Assembly: GCA_963532425.1 (NCBI GenBank)
Contig: CAUSKK010000013.1
Location: forward strand, 7,190-71,189
Reading direction: 5' to 3'
Source of the DNA: CAUSKK01 sp963532425
Lineage (GTDB): Bacteria; Pseudomonadota; Gammaproteobacteria; Cardiobacteriales; Cardiobacteriaceae
DNA: 64,000 bases
The notes beneath the pieces are model-generated. The model worked only from the letters and a program-made list of their open reading frames with translations. It made no database searches and was not told where the DNA came from. The position numbers and the translations under genes were made by a program. Positions 1-8,851 of this stretch are shown here, in pieces; position 1 is the first letter of the stretch; each line of letters opens with the position of its first letter.

Positions 1-758
1 TGGTGCACGTTTCCGAAATGGATTGGACGAACAAAAACGTCAATCCACGCAAATTTGTTTCCATCGGCCAGGAAGTGGACGTCAAAGTGCTGGATTTTGA
101 CCCGGAAAAACGCCGCATTTCCCTGGGCATGAAACAGTGCATTCCCAACCCCTGGCAGGAATTCGACAAGAACCACAGCAAGGGCGAAAAAATCAAAGGC
201 CAGATTAAATCCATCACCGACTTCGGCATTTTCATCGGCCTGGAGGGGGGCATTGACGGCCTGATTCACCAGTCCGATCTGTCCTGGGACGAAACCAACG
301 AGGAGGCCGTGCGCCACTACCAACGCGGCCAGGAAGTGGAAGCGGTTATCATCGGCATCGACCCCGCCCGGGAACGCATCTCCCTGGGCATCAAACAGCT
401 GACCCAGGACCACTTCTCCAACTACGTAACCGCCCACGGCCGGGGTAGCACCGTGAAGGGTGTGGTGGAAAGCGTCGATGAGCGTCAGGCTACCATCAAT
501 CTGGGCGATGGCATCAATGGTTCACTGAAAGCCAGTGAGGCCGCCATTGAGCGCGTCGATGACCTGAGCAAGGTACTGAAGGTGGGCGATGAGATTGAAG
601 CCAAAGTCATCAACATCGACCGCCGCAGCAAGGTGATTGGCCTGTCCATTCGGGCCCTGGCGGTGGCAGAGGAGAAATCGGCCATCAAGGAGTACACCCG
701 TCGGGAAAACCAATCGGGCACCTCCCTGGGCGACATCTTCAAAGAACTGCAAGAATAA
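1..758 (+). CDS. rpsA: 30S ribosomal protein S1, C-terminal part (5' end outside window)
   Basis: S1 binds mRNA on the small ribosomal subunit and helps recruit it for initiation. The window opens inside the gene; the frame is open from base 3, with codon bases lost upstream. About 251 residues remain, covering the last three or so S1/OB repeats. Each carries the typical ending seen as RRISLGMKQC and RERISLGIKQL, and the segment KSITDFGIFIGLEGGIDGL is the classic S1 repeat core. The end (GTSLGDIFKELQE) matches the short acidic tail of gammaproteobacterial S1. A strong hairpin terminator follows, then ihfB, the usual gammaproteobacterial neighbour. The first residues appear as GTG (Val) in an ongoing frame, so no start codon lies in this window. 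Confidence 0.97.
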   Translation, partial: VHVSEMDWTNKNVNPRKFVSIGQEVDVKVLDFDPEKRRISLGMKQCIPNPWQEFDKNHSKGEKIKGQIKSITDFGIFIGLEGGIDGLIHQSDLSWDETNEEAVRHYQRGQEVEAVIIGIDPARERISLGIKQLTQDHFSNYVTAHGRGSTVKGVVESVDERQATINLGDGINGSLKASEAAIERVDDLSKVLKVGDEIEAKVINIDRRSKVIGLSIRALAVAEEKSAIKEYTRRENQSGTSLGDIFKELQE

Positions 759-778
759 CAAGAACTTGCACCCACGGA

Positions 779-808
779 ACCGCCACTTCGGTGGCGGTCT
801 TTTCTTTT
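779..808 (+). terminator. rpsA intrinsic terminator
   Basis: An 8-bp perfect stem (ACCGCCAC / GTGGCGGT) closed by a TTCG tetraloop is followed by a T-rich run (cttttctttt). It lies 21 bp after the rpsA stop and just before the ihfB ribosome binding site. Confidence 0.9.
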
Positions 809-823
809 AAACCGGAGAATCTT

Positions 824-1102
824 ATGACCAAATCTGAACTGATTGAACGCCTGAGCCTCAAATACGAAAACCTTCGCATTCAGGAGGTGGAAAGCGCGGT
901 AAAACTCATCATCGACAAAATCAGCCAAAGTTTAGAGAAGGGCGACCGCATCGAAATTCGCGGTTTCGGAAGTTTCTCTTTGCACCAGCGCGACAAACGC
1001 AACGGCCGCAATCCCAAAACCGGCGAGGCGGTGAAGGTGGAGGCCAAATCCATTCCCTATTTCCGGGCCGGCAAGGGGCTGCGCGAAGATGTGGACCGTT
1101 AA
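824..1102 (+). CDS. ihfB: Integration host factor subunit beta
   Basis: IHF is a heterodimeric DNA-bending protein of the HU/DNABII family, acting in recombination, replication and transcription. I take ATG 824 (MTKSELIERL) as the start because GGAG at 814-817 precedes it and the resulting 92 residues fit the family length; a longer in-frame GTG at 791 lies inside the rpsA terminator. The DNABII signature is clear: IEIRGFGSFSLHQRDKR is followed by GRNPKTGEAV with the intercalating proline loop. The position directly after rpsA is the standard gammaproteobacterial arrangement. Confidence 0.96.
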   Translation: MTKSELIERLSLKYENLRIQEVESAVKLIIDKISQSLEKGDRIEIRGFGSFSLHQRDKRNGRNPKTGEAVKVEAKSIPYFRAGKGLREDVDR

Positions 1103-1817
1103 GTCAGGGCGCGCTCGAGCGCCTTTTTTTGTGGCCGAGGATAAGCCCAAAACCCCGCGAAAATCCCCAGCCAAAACGACCGGCAAAACGCCGAGCCAGC
1201 GGGCCGCCCAGGAAAAACTCACGACCCAGGCTCTGAAAATTCTGCAGAAAAAAAATAAAACCCTGGCCGACTGGTTCAAACTGCTGGCCTTGGCCGGGGC
1301 CGCCATCGGTGCGACGGTCTTCGGTCTCGGCGGCCGTTCGGAGGCCCCGGCTGCAACTACGCCGGCGGCGGCGGTGAGCAAGGGCGCCCGGCTGAGCTGC
1401 CGGCTGGAACAGGTGCTGGACGGCGACACTGTGCGCGCCCAGTGCGGCGGCCAGACGGTGAAAATTCGTCTGGACGGCATCGACGCCCCGGAAAGCAAGC
1501 AGCTGCCCTGGGGCAGCCGGGCCCGGGAGGCGCTACAAACCCTGCTGCGGGGGGAGCGCTTCGAGCTGGAGAGCAAGGGCGCCGACTACTACAACCGCAC
1601 CCTCGGCACCCTCTACGTGGGCAGTAAAAATATCAATCTAACCCTGGTGCAGCAGGGCCAGGCCGTGGCCTATGACTTCGCCAAAAGCTGCAGCCGCAAG
1701 AAAAAGCCCAGCATCTACTGTGAGGCCCACGAGGAGGCCCAGCGCCGGGGCATCGGCCTGTGGTCGGAGCCCGGCGACCAGCAGGACCCGAAAAAATGGC
1801 GCAAGGCCAATCTCTAG
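1089..1817 (+). CDS. Membrane-anchored thermonuclease-family (SNase-like) protein
   Basis: A staphylococcal-nuclease-fold protein, predicted to hydrolyse nucleic acid on the outer face of the inner membrane. Residues 1-60 are Lys/Pro/Ala-rich. A hydrophobic segment at about 61-83 (LLALAGAAIGATVFGLGG) is probably an uncleaved anchor, and the SNase domain spans about 103-225. Family hallmarks are VLDGDTVRAQ, RLDGIDAPES and YYNRTLGTLYV, which supply the metal-binding Asp pair and the catalytic Arg/Glu positions. The start is uncertain. ATG 1089 has AAGGGG about 10 bp upstream but overlaps ihfB by 14 bp and reads through the ihfB terminator; GTG 1131 would begin after it with no clear binding site. 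Either start keeps the whole nuclease domain. Confidence 0.82.
   Translation: MWTVKSGRARAPFFVAEDKPKTPRKSPAKTTGKTPSQRAAQEKLTTQALKILQKKNKTLADWFKLLALAGAAIGATVFGLGGRSEAPAATTPAAAVSKGARLSCRLEQVLDGDTVRAQCGGQTVKIRLDGIDAPESKQLPWGSRAREALQTLLRGERFELESKGADYYNRTLGTLYVGSKNINLTLVQQGQAVAYDFAKSCSRKKKPSIYCEAHEEAQRRGIGLWSEPGDQQDPKKWRKANL
1108..1130 (+). terminator. ihfB intrinsic terminator
   Basis: GGCGC/GCGCC stem with a palindromic GCTCGA loop followed by seven T residues. If the downstream nuclease starts at ATG 1089, this terminator lies inside its 5' coding sequence. Confidence 0.75.
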
Positions 1818-1838
1818 GATTCTGGCCGGCCCGAGGGG

Positions 1839-1881
1839 GAAGCGCTTCGTTCTGAACCGACGGAACGGAGCGCTTTTTCTT
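1839..1881 (+). terminator. Terminator built on the GAAGCGCTTC motif
   Basis: A 13-bp stem pairs AAGCGCTTCGTTC (1840-1852) with GAACGGAGCGCTT (1863-1875), with one G-T wobble, and is followed by a T-rich run. The left arm contains the window's abundant palindrome. Confidence 0.85.
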
Positions 1882-1949
1882 GGGTACGCGGAAAATCCGC
1901 CCCGACCCGCCGGTGCTATGCTGTAGAAAAACGTTTCGGAGAACAGCCT

Positions 1950-2897
1950 ATGAACCTAGACCACCCCAGTATCCGCGCCCTGCTGACGGCAGCGATGGCG
2001 GCGCCCTCGGGCCACAACAGCCAGCCCTGGCTATTTCACCTTGGCCCCGAGACCATTCAACTGCGCCCGGATTTCCGCCGGGCCCTGCCGGTGGTAGACC
2101 CGGAACGGCGCGAGCTCTTCATCAGTCTGGGCTGTGCCCTGGAAAATCTCTGCATTCAGGCCAGCACCCTGCAGCTGGCGCCCCAGGTTAGCCTTAGCCC
2201 CGAGGCCATCACGGTGCGTCTGGAACCCTCGGCCCTGGTGGAACCGGACCCGCTGGCCGAAGCTATCTTTCGGCGCCAGAGCAACCGCAGCCTCTACGAT
2301 GGCCGCCCCATTCCTCCGGCGCTGCTGGCGCCGCTGCTAAAACCCTCGGCCGACACCACCATTCACGCCTATGGCCGGGGCACGGCCGATTTCCAACGGC
2401 TGGCCGATGCCGTTCGGCGGGGCAACGAGGCCCAGATGGGCGACCCGGCCTTCCGCGCCGAGCTCCTGTCCTGGATACGCTTCAACCGGGCCCACAGTCT
2501 GGCCACCCGCGACGGTCTCAGCAACGCCGTGCTCGGGGCTCCGAATCTGCCGCGCTGGCTGTCCCGGCTGATTGTGCGGAGCATGCTCAACGCCCGCACC
2601 CAGAACCGGGCCGACGCCCGTCAGCTGGCCCGCTGTTCCCATCTGCTGCTGCTCAGCACCGCCGGGGACGACCCCACCAGCTGGATTAGCTGTGGCCGCA
2701 GCCTGCAGCGGCTGCTGCTGGGCCTGACCGCCGCCGGCATCGCCGCCGCCTATCTCAATCAACCCTGTGAGGTGCCAGCCCTGCGCGCCGAACTGGCCGA
2801 CGTTCTGGGGGCCCGGCCGCAAATCCTGCTGCGCATCGGCTACGGCCACAAACAGGCCTATTCGCTGCGCCGGCCGCTGGAAGCGCTGGTGGACTAG
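1950..2897 (+). CDS. Acg-family FMN-binding nitroreductase-like oxidoreductase
   Basis: 315 residues. The N-terminal AAMAAPSGHNSQPWLF is the nitroreductase-fold FMN-binding signature (APSxxNxQPW). The later SNRSLYDGRPIP and RCSHLLLLSTAGDDPTSW segments fit the Acg-type subgroup, larger than the classic 200-residue nitroreductases. Flavin-dependent reduction is inferred from the fold; the substrate cannot be told from sequence. The start is supported by GGAG just upstream (about 1938). The stop is 9 bp before the start of the hydrolase gene, so the two probably form an operon. Confidence 0.82.
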   Translation: MNLDHPSIRALLTAAMAAPSGHNSQPWLFHLGPETIQLRPDFRRALPVVDPERRELFISLGCALENLCIQASTLQLAPQVSLSPEAITVRLEPSALVEPDPLAEAIFRRQSNRSLYDGRPIPPALLAPLLKPSADTTIHAYGRGTADFQRLADAVRRGNEAQMGDPAFRAELLSWIRFNRAHSLATRDGLSNAVLGAPNLPRWLSRLIVRSMLNARTQNRADARQLARCSHLLLLSTAGDDPTSWISCGRSLQRLLLGLTAAGIAAAYLNQPCEVPALRAELADVLGARPQILLRIGYGHKQAYSLRRPLEALVD

Positions 2898-2906
2898 GCC
2901 GTCGCC

Positions 2907-3725
2907 ATGGGGAAACGACTGCTGCTCCTGCTACTTCTGCTGCCGGCGGCCCTGCTGCTGCTCGGCTGCGCCCTGCAGGAAAAATTACTGTTCTACCCCC
3001 GGTCGCTGCCGGCCGACCTGACATTCAGCGCCCCGGCCGGCGCCCCCTTCAGCCTGACGGAAATCCGCCTGCCGGTGGCCGGCGCCGAACTGTCCGGTGC
3101 CCACCTGGCCCTGCCCCGGCCCCGGGGTGCCCTGCTCTTCCTGCACGGCAACGCCGGTGCCCTTGACGGCTGGCTGCCGACGGTGGCGCCGCTGACCGGC
3201 CTCGGCTGGGACGTCTACGTCTTCGACTATCGCGGCTTCGGCAAAAGCAGCGGCCACATCCGCAGCCAGGCCGAACTGCTGGCCGACAGCGAGGCCATGT
3301 TCGCCCGGGTGCGCGCCGATTTTCCCGCCGGACCCATCGTGCCGGTGGGCTATTCCATCGGCAGTGGCCTAGCCGCCCATCTGGCCCAGCGCGAACGGCT
3401 GCCGACGGTCATTCTCCTTGCCCCCTACTCCTCCCTGGCCGAGCTGGTCCGGGAGAAGGCGCCCTGGCTGCCGAGCTTCCTCCTGCGCTATCCCCTGCCC
3501 AGCGCCGACTATCTGGCCGCCGCCCCCGGCACGGTTACGCTTATCCACGGCACCGCCGACAGCCTCATTCCCCCGGCCCACAGCCAGCGCCTGCAAAAAC
3601 GCCTCGGCGCCCGGGCCCGGCTGGTGCTGCTGCCTGCCGACCATCAATCACTGCTCAGCGCCCCCGGCCTGCTGCCGGCCCTGGCCGAAGCGCTTCCCCC
3701 GGCCCCATCGTCCCCAACCCCCTAG
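2907..3725 (+). CDS. Alpha/beta-hydrolase lipoprotein (BEM46/YtmA-like)
   Basis: 272 residues. The leader (KRLLLLLLLLPAALLLLGC) ends in a lipobox with Cys near residue 21, so the protein should be lipid-anchored. The alpha/beta-hydrolase core shows the oxyanion loop FLHGNAGALDGW, then YRGFGKSSG, the nucleophile elbow GYSIGSG with Ser, the acidic segment HGTADSLIP, and a His in LLPADHQSLL. The catalytic Ser-Asp-His triad is therefore complete. It resembles the BEM46-type hydrolases, whose substrates are mostly unknown; an esterase or thioesterase role is inference. It follows the nitroreductase gene by 9 bp. After its stop begins a gene-free motif array. Confidence 0.82.
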   Translation: MGKRLLLLLLLLPAALLLLGCALQEKLLFYPRSLPADLTFSAPAGAPFSLTEIRLPVAGAELSGAHLALPRPRGALLFLHGNAGALDGWLPTVAPLTGLGWDVYVFDYRGFGKSSGHIRSQAELLADSEAMFARVRADFPAGPIVPVGYSIGSGLAAHLAQRERLPTVILLAPYSSLAELVREKAPWLPSFLLRYPLPSADYLAAAPGTVTLIHGTADSLIPPAHSQRLQKRLGARARLVLLPADHQSLLSAPGLLPALAEALPPAPSSPTP

Positions 3726-4649
3726 CTCCAGGCCGAAGCGCTTCGTTTTCGCCCACATTGTGGAGGGAAGCGCTTCATCAAAATCCGACTCCCCAGCCCG
3801 AAGCGCTCCCCTTTTTAGTACCCACCGCCGGACGGCGAAGCGCTTCCCCCTAGTCTAGGCAGCTGGGCTAGCTGTCCAAAGCGCTTCGGTTCGGCCGGCC
3901 TTTTCTTCCGAAGGAAGCGGTGGTTCCACTGCCTTGCCGCTCGCTGCGCTGAAGCGCTTCCCTCCCCTTAAATCTGGGCCCGCCAGAGGAAGCGCTTCGC
4001 TCTCACCGCCTGCTCCCTCTGAAATATTCTCGGCCCGGGCTTGAAACGACCGTTTGATTATCTTGGCCGATTCAGCGGGCTGGGCCGGGCGAAGCGCTTC
4101 GGGTGAAATGGCCTTTTCTTTCGCGATTGCGCCCCGTCGGACGTTTTTACGAAGCGCTTCGGCTTGAACCGTCCCTTTGGTAGCTAAAGAAAGCGCTTCG
4201 CTCGGTTCTCACTCGTTTGAATTGGCGGTGGGAAACGCTCCCCTTTCCCAGCCCTAGCAAAGCGAAGCGCTTCGGCGTTTTGGCCCTTTGGGAAACGAAG
4301 CGCTCCCCTCGGCCCGGGTTTGGCCGTTCGATTGTCCCGACTCATTTAGTGGGATTAGCAGGCTGAAGCGCTTCTGTCTGGACTTTCAGACCGAAGCGCT
4401 TCGGTTTCGCGGCCGAGGTTTAGAGGATGGGAAGGGGGCGGGAACCGGTGAAACGCTCATCCTGCCGATAGCGATTTAGCCAACCGAAGCGCTCCTCTCT
4501 TTCAAATTAGACTGGAATTTTAAGGAAGCACTCGGCGGGCAGCGGGACGGCGGCCCGGGAGCAAAAGAGAGTTTTTTCCCATGACGTTTTCCCACATGAA
4601 AAAAGATTTTTAGCCATTGCTCCCTATTTCGGGGGGCCAAAATGGGGCT
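3726..4649. repeat. Gene-free block with GAAGCGCTTC array (block 1)
   Basis: More than 900 bp without a credible gene. Roughly fifteen exact or one-off copies of the palindrome GAAGCGCTTC are spread irregularly from about 3730 to 4495, 20-90 bp apart. Some are followed by G or C runs (GAAGCGCTCCCC type). Short open frames here are made of the motif itself (runs such as EAL, KRF, SAS) and have no ribosome binding site. The last 120 bp lack the motif and lead into the displaced 3' end of the LRR gene. Confidence 0.85.
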
Positions 4650-4826
4650 CTAGTCCGTCGGTTCCTGTTTGTCCCAGCTCAGGTCCAGTTTCTTCTTCCG
4701 CCGCTGTTTAAGAGTGATGAGTGCCGGCGGCAGTTCCCGTAGCCGGTTCATGTCCAAATCCAGGGTTTCCAGATTCTCCAAATTGCCCAGTTCCGGCGGT
4801 ACTTCCTGCAGCTGGTTACCACTCAG
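4650..4826 (-). pseudogene. Displaced C-terminal 58 residues of the LRR protein
   Basis: On the minus strand, from CTG at 4826, a shifted frame reads LSGNQLQEVPPELGNLENL and continues LETLDLDMNRLRELPPAL to a Lys/Arg-rich tail and TAG at 4650. This is an exact continuation of the repeat pattern. A single-base loss (or two-base gain) between about 4823 and 4840, at the near-repeat GATATCTGGATATC, explains the break. The ancestral protein was about 530 residues. It could be a real mutation, a phase switch or a sequencing error. Confidence 0.8.
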
Positions 4827-6244
4827 AATCGGATATCCAGATATCTAAGGTCTCGCAAATTCCCCAGTTCCGGCGGCAGCTGGGTCAGAGCATTGCATCT
4901 CAGGGTAAGCCACTCAAGCTCCGGTAAATTACCCAATTCCAATGGCAGCTCCCGTAGTTCATTGCTTTCCAGATGTAACCATTTCAGTTGCTTCAAGCCC
5001 CCCAGCTCCGGCGGCAGCTGGGTCAGAGCGTTATGGCCTAAATAGAGATGCTCCAATTGGTCGAGCTGACCCAGCGTTGGCGGTAGCTCCCGTAGTCTGT
5101 TCCAATCCAATTTTAGCGTTTTCAGGTTTCGTAAATTCCCCAGTGCCGGCGGTAATTTCTCTAGGCCAACATTCTCCAAACTCAAAAATTTCAATTTATG
5201 TAAATTGACCAGCTCCGGGGGCAGCTGCTTCAGCGCTTTGCAATAATCCAGACGAAGGGTCTCCAAGCAAGGGAGCTGACCCATGACCGGCGGCAGCTCC
5301 TGCAGCGGATTGCTTTGCAAGTACAACTCTGTCAAGTGTTCCAGTTTGGCCAGACTCTCCGGCAGAAAAACGATAGCGTTGTGGGAAAGGTTAAGGATTT
5401 TTAGATTCTGCAGCTCGCTAATTTCCGGCGGTAGATAGGTGATAACTCGCTGTTTGTCGGCTTCATCGTCATCCGGGTCGGCTATATATTTTAGGTTGAG
5501 CTCCCTGAGCCGCTGCAGGGCGACCCGGTCGCGGGGGAACTTGTCCCAGCTGATGTTAAATTCATCGGCCCAGTCGTAGAGGGCCTGGAAATTCTCATCG
5601 TCTTCTCGAAACAAATCCTTGTCGTCCACCTTAATATCTGGCAGCCAGTTGCTCATACGGTGAAGCACTTTAATCCCCTCCGGCAGCTGCTCCAGCGGAT
5701 TGGCACGTAGGTCGAGAGTAAGTCTGGCCCGCTTGGGCAGCTCGGCAATTCCAGCCGGCAGCCGGGTCAGCCGGTTGTTCGGCAGCAGGATATTTTCCAG
5801 CCGGGGCAGCCGGGGGCCAAAAATGGCCGGCAGTTCGACGAGCTCGTTGTGGCCGAGGTCGAGGGTCTCCAGGCGCAGCAGGCCGACCAGCTCTGGTGGC
5901 AGCCGGCCTAGCCGGTTATGGTTCAGGCGGAGAACCTGCAGCCGGTGCAACTGGCCAATTTCGGCGGGGATTTCCGTCAGCCGGTTATTGCTTACATCCA
6001 GCTCGGTCAGGGTTGACAGCTGGCCCAGTTCCGCCGGCAGGCTTTCCAAACCGCTATGGCTGAGGTTCAGCGTGCGCAGTTTCTTGAGCGCGGCCAGTTC
6101 CGGCGGCAGCGACGCCAGGACCAGGCCGGATAAATCCAAGACGGCCAGCTTTTCCAGGGCCTCCGGGTCGCGGGGGAAGCGCTCGGCGGGCAAGCCAGCG
6201 GCATCGGCCCAGGAGCAGAGACTATCAAACGAAGCTTTTTTCAT
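4823..6244 (-). CDS. Leucine-rich-repeat protein (C-terminus cut by frameshift)
   Basis: 473 residues made largely of about sixteen LRR units of roughly 23 residues with consensus LxxLxLxxNxLxxLPPELGxL. No signal peptide is visible, so it is probably cytoplasmic and acts in protein-protein contacts; no catalytic domain is seen. A module of about 30 residues occurs twice, at the N-terminus (LCSWADAAGLPAERFPRD) and mid-protein (LYDWADEFNISWDKFPRD), so the gene looks like a fusion of two LRR blocks, each with its own cap. The frame stops at 4823, but LRR coding resumes in another frame and runs on to 4650. The start has AAGGA a few bases upstream. It follows the MoxR gene after a terminator, so it is probably transcribed separately. 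Confidence 0.85.
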   Translation of the reverse strand: MKKASFDSLCSWADAAGLPAERFPRDPEALEKLAVLDLSGLVLASLPPELAALKKLRTLNLSHSGLESLPAELGQLSTLTELDVSNNRLTEIPAEIGQLHRLQVLRLNHNRLGRLPPELVGLLRLETLDLGHNELVELPAIFGPRLPRLENILLPNNRLTRLPAGIAELPKRARLTLDLRANPLEQLPEGIKVLHRMSNWLPDIKVDDKDLFREDDENFQALYDWADEFNISWDKFPRDRVALQRLRELNLKYIADPDDDEADKQRVITYLPPEISELQNLKILNLSHNAIVFLPESLAKLEHLTELYLQSNPLQELPPVMGQLPCLETLRLDYCKALKQLPPELVNLHKLKFLSLENVGLEKLPPALGNLRNLKTLKLDWNRLRELPPTLGQLDQLEHLYLGHNALTQLPPELGGLKQLKWLHLESNELRELPLELGNLPELEWLTLRCNALTQLPPELGNLRDLRYLDIRF

Positions 6245-6313
6245 GGTTTTTCCTTAATGGGAAGGGATTCACTCGATTAATACGGGATAAAACCGACCGA
6301 AGCGCTTCCCCCA

Positions 6314-6342
6314 TAAAAAAACCCGCCCGGGGGCGGGGTTTG
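6314..6342 (-). terminator. moxR-operon terminator
   Basis: Read on the minus strand, a CCCCGCC/GGCGGG stem is followed by seven T residues. It ends the SWIM-DUF5691-MoxR operon. A single GAAGCGCTTC copy (6300-6309) lies just beyond it, before the LRR gene. Confidence 0.85.
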
Positions 6343-6346
6343 GGAT

Positions 6347-7426
6347 TTAGAGCATGTCCCGGGCGGCGCGGTAGAGGTCCTTCCAGTCGTCGCGGCCCTT
6401 GACCACCGTTTCCAGATACTCCTTCCAGACGATGGCGTCCTGTACCGGGTCCTTGACCACGGCACCGAGCAGACCGGCCATGAGGTCATCGGCCCCAAGG
6501 GCACCGTCGCCGAAGTAGGCACTCAGCGCCAGCCCGTTATTCACCACGGAAATGGCCTCGGCGGTGCTCAGGGTGCCGCTGGGGCTTTTCAGCTTGGTTT
6601 TGCGGTCGCTGGTCAGGCCGGCGCGCAGTTCGCGGAAGATGGTAACGATGCGGCGAATTTCCGCCAGGGCCGGCTTTTCCGCCGGCAGTTTCATGGTTTC
6701 CTCGTACTGTTCCACCCGGCTGCGCACAATCTCCACCTCCTCGTCCAGGGACGCCGGCAGCGGCAGTATCACCGTGTTAAAGCGCCGTTTCAGCGCGCTG
6801 GACAGGTCATTGACGCCCTTGTCGCGGTTGTTGGCGGTGGCGATGAGGTTGAAACCGCGAATGGCCTGCACCTCCTTATTCAGCTCGGGAATGGGCAAGG
6901 TTTTTTCCGAAAGAATGGTAATCAGCGTGTCCTGCACATCGGAGCCGATGCGGGTCAACTCCTCCACCCGGGCAATCTTGCCGTCCTTCATGGCCCGCAT
7001 CACCGGCGTTTCCACCAGCGCGCTTTCGCTGGGGCCCTTGGCGAGCAGCTCGGCATAGTTCCAGCCGTAGCGCACGGCCTCCTCGCCGGTGCCGGCGGTG
7101 CCCTGGACCACCAGCGTGCTATCGCCGGCGACGGCGGCGCTGATGTGCTCGCTGACCCAGCTCTTCGCCGTGCCGGGCAGACCGTAGAGCAGCAGGGCCC
7201 GGTCGGTGGCCAGGGTGGCGACGGCGATTTCCATCAGCCGGCGATTGCCGATGTACTTGGGTTTAATTTGGAATTTATTGGCCAGCTTATCGCCCATGAG
7301 ATAGCTCACCACCGACTGGGGCGACAGCTGCCAATTCTCGGGGATGGGGTGTTTTTCCTGTTTTTTCAGCTGGGCCAGTTCCTCAGCAAATTGCTGTTCG
7401 GCGTGTTGTCTCAGAATGTCAGACAT
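6347..7426 (-). CDS. MoxR-family AAA+ ATPase (YehL type)
   Basis: About 359 residues from ATG 7426 (MSDILRQHAEQQF), which has AAGGA upstream; the longer frame to 7474 has none. The AAA+ core shows Walker A LYGLPGTAKSW, a Walker-B-like region around ARVEELTRIG, sensor 1 (NLIATANNRD) and an arginine-finger region (SALKRRF). MoxR ATPases act as chaperone-like remodellers, usually with von Willebrand A partners. This one belongs with the YehL-like ATPases encoded beside SWIM and DUF5691 proteins. Its start overlaps the stop of the preceding 474-residue gene by 8 bp, so translation is coupled. No vWA gene is present nearby, which is unusual for the group. Confidence 0.88.
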   Translation of the reverse strand: MSDILRQHAEQQFAEELAQLKKQEKHPIPENWQLSPQSVVSYLMGDKLANKFQIKPKYIGNRRLMEIAVATLATDRALLLYGLPGTAKSWVSEHISAAVAGDSTLVVQGTAGTGEEAVRYGWNYAELLAKGPSESALVETPVMRAMKDGKIARVEELTRIGSDVQDTLITILSEKTLPIPELNKEVQAIRGFNLIATANNRDKGVNDLSSALKRRFNTVILPLPASLDEEVEIVRSRVEQYEETMKLPAEKPALAEIRRIVTIFRELRAGLTSDRKTKLKSPSGTLSTAEAISVVNNGLALSAYFGDGALGADDLMAGLLGAVVKDPVQDAIVWKEYLETVVKGRDDWKDLYRAARDML

Positions 7427-8843
7427 GGTTTTTTCCTTGGTTAAAAAAATCGTCAAGCACTTGCAGTGCGTCATATTCGGCCCACAGCGGGGCCAGCGCC
7501 GGCCAATCGGCCAGCCGCCGCCGCCACTGGCGAAAAATCGGGCCCCGGTGCAGCCGGGCCGCCAGTTCCACCGCCGCCCCGGGGGCCGCCCCCAGCCGCA
7601 GCCAGCGGTGCACCATCAGCAGGGCGTAGTAGGGCCCCCAGACCATTTCCGGCGTCAGCATGGCCGGCAAATCGTCGCGGGCCCGGCGGCCGGCGGCGGG
7701 CAGGGCTTCCAGCTGGGCCCGGGTGAACGGCGCCCCGGCGCCCAGCACCCGCTCCGGCTCGTTTAACAGGGTCAGCAGCCCCGGCACCCGGGCCGTCCAG
7801 TGCCGCACCAGGGCGTCCTGGCTGGCCGGCGGCAGCGTGCCGAAAACCCGGAGCAGGTCGCGGTTGGTGAAGAAATCCGGGGCTGTGGCGAAATAGGGCA
7901 CGTGCAGGCTCGGCGGCAGCTGGCCGAGCCAGCGGTAGAAACGGGCGGGGCTGGGGAAAATTTGGTCGCGCAGGCCCGGGTCGCGCTGCCAGAGCTGAAT
8001 CAGACTAGGAATGTCCGGGCAGTGGCAGAGGGCCAGCCAGGTGGCCGGGTCCCTGACCCGGGCGGCCAGAATGCCGATGGCGTTGGGTCGGCCCAGGCCC
8101 GGTTCCGAGCGAAGCGCTTCCGGTGGCAGGGCCGCCACACGGAAGCCCACCTCGGCCCGCCGGCCGAGCCACCGGGCCAGCCCGGCCCAGCGGCGGGGCG
8201 GGTCGTAGTGGAGGGCAGCGCGTAGCCAGCGTTGCTGGCGGGCCGGGTCAAGCAGACCCACTTCGGCCCCCAGGCAGCGTTTCAGCGTCGCCCGTTCGGC
8301 CCGGTCGAGCCGGGGCCCGAGCCGCCGCAGCCAGCGCCGGTCGGCCCGGCTGAAAAAGCGGGCACTGGCAATGAGCCCAATCTGGCGCGGCTGGCCGGCC
8401 GACCGCTGCCGTTGCCAGAGGGCGTGCAGGGCCCGGCGCCAGCGGTCGCCATCGAGCCGGTGCAAAGCCCGGAGCTCGGCGAAACGTTGCGGCCGGGTCA
8501 AACCCGCGAGGCCGGCCAACGCCAGCGCCGCCGTCGACCGGGCCCGTTCCCCCCGCCGCTCGCGCTCCGGCGCCGCTAGCAGCGGCAGAAAAAGGCCGGG
8601 CCGCCGGTGAAGCGCTTCGCCGGGGCGGAAATGGAGCGTCTGCCAGTCGGCGGCGGTCAGCCGGTAGCGGTTACTACGCAGCAGCCGGGCGCCGAGCAGG
8701 CCAATGGCCGACCAGCCCCGGACCGCCTGCCAGCGCTGCCAGGCGACGCGCAGCGGCTCCGGCAGGGGTGGGGGCTCTGCTCGGCACCCGGCCACCGGGG
8801 GAAGCGCTTCGGTGCCGACGGCCCGGGGGCGGGAGGCATTCAT
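7419..8843 (-). CDS. Unknown 474-residue protein in MoxR/SWIM operon
   Basis: I do not recognise this protein. It is rich in Arg, Leu, Ala and Trp, has no signal peptide or clear membrane segment, and looks mostly helical (many LxxLxRLxxRW-type stretches). It lies between the DUF5691 gene (8-bp gap) and the MoxR ATPase (8-bp overlap), exactly where related operons carry a DUF5682 or vWA-domain gene. I see no MIDAS motif (DxSxS), so it is not an ordinary vWA protein. A few GAAGCGCTTC copies lie within the coding sequence. A partner of the MoxR ATPase is inference from position only. Confidence 0.75.
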   Translation of the reverse strand: MNASRPRAVGTEALPPVAGCRAEPPPLPEPLRVAWQRWQAVRGWSAIGLLGARLLRSNRYRLTAADWQTLHFRPGEALHRRPGLFLPLLAAPERERRGERARSTAALALAGLAGLTRPQRFAELRALHRLDGDRWRRALHALWQRQRSAGQPRQIGLIASARFFSRADRRWLRRLGPRLDRAERATLKRCLGAEVGLLDPARQQRWLRAALHYDPPRRWAGLARWLGRRAEVGFRVAALPPEALRSEPGLGRPNAIGILAARVRDPATWLALCHCPDIPSLIQLWQRDPGLRDQIFPSPARFYRWLGQLPPSLHVPYFATAPDFFTNRDLLRVFGTLPPASQDALVRHWTARVPGLLTLLNEPERVLGAGAPFTRAQLEALPAAGRRARDDLPAMLTPEMVWGPYYALLMVHRWLRLGAAPGAAVELAARLHRGPIFRQWRRRLADWPALAPLWAEYDALQVLDDFFNQGKNHV

Positions 8844-8851
8844 GGGGGCGG

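Noticed and set aside
485..1576. Minus-strand frames over rpsA, ihfB and the nuclease gene
   Set aside because: They are shadows of well-recognised plus-strand genes.
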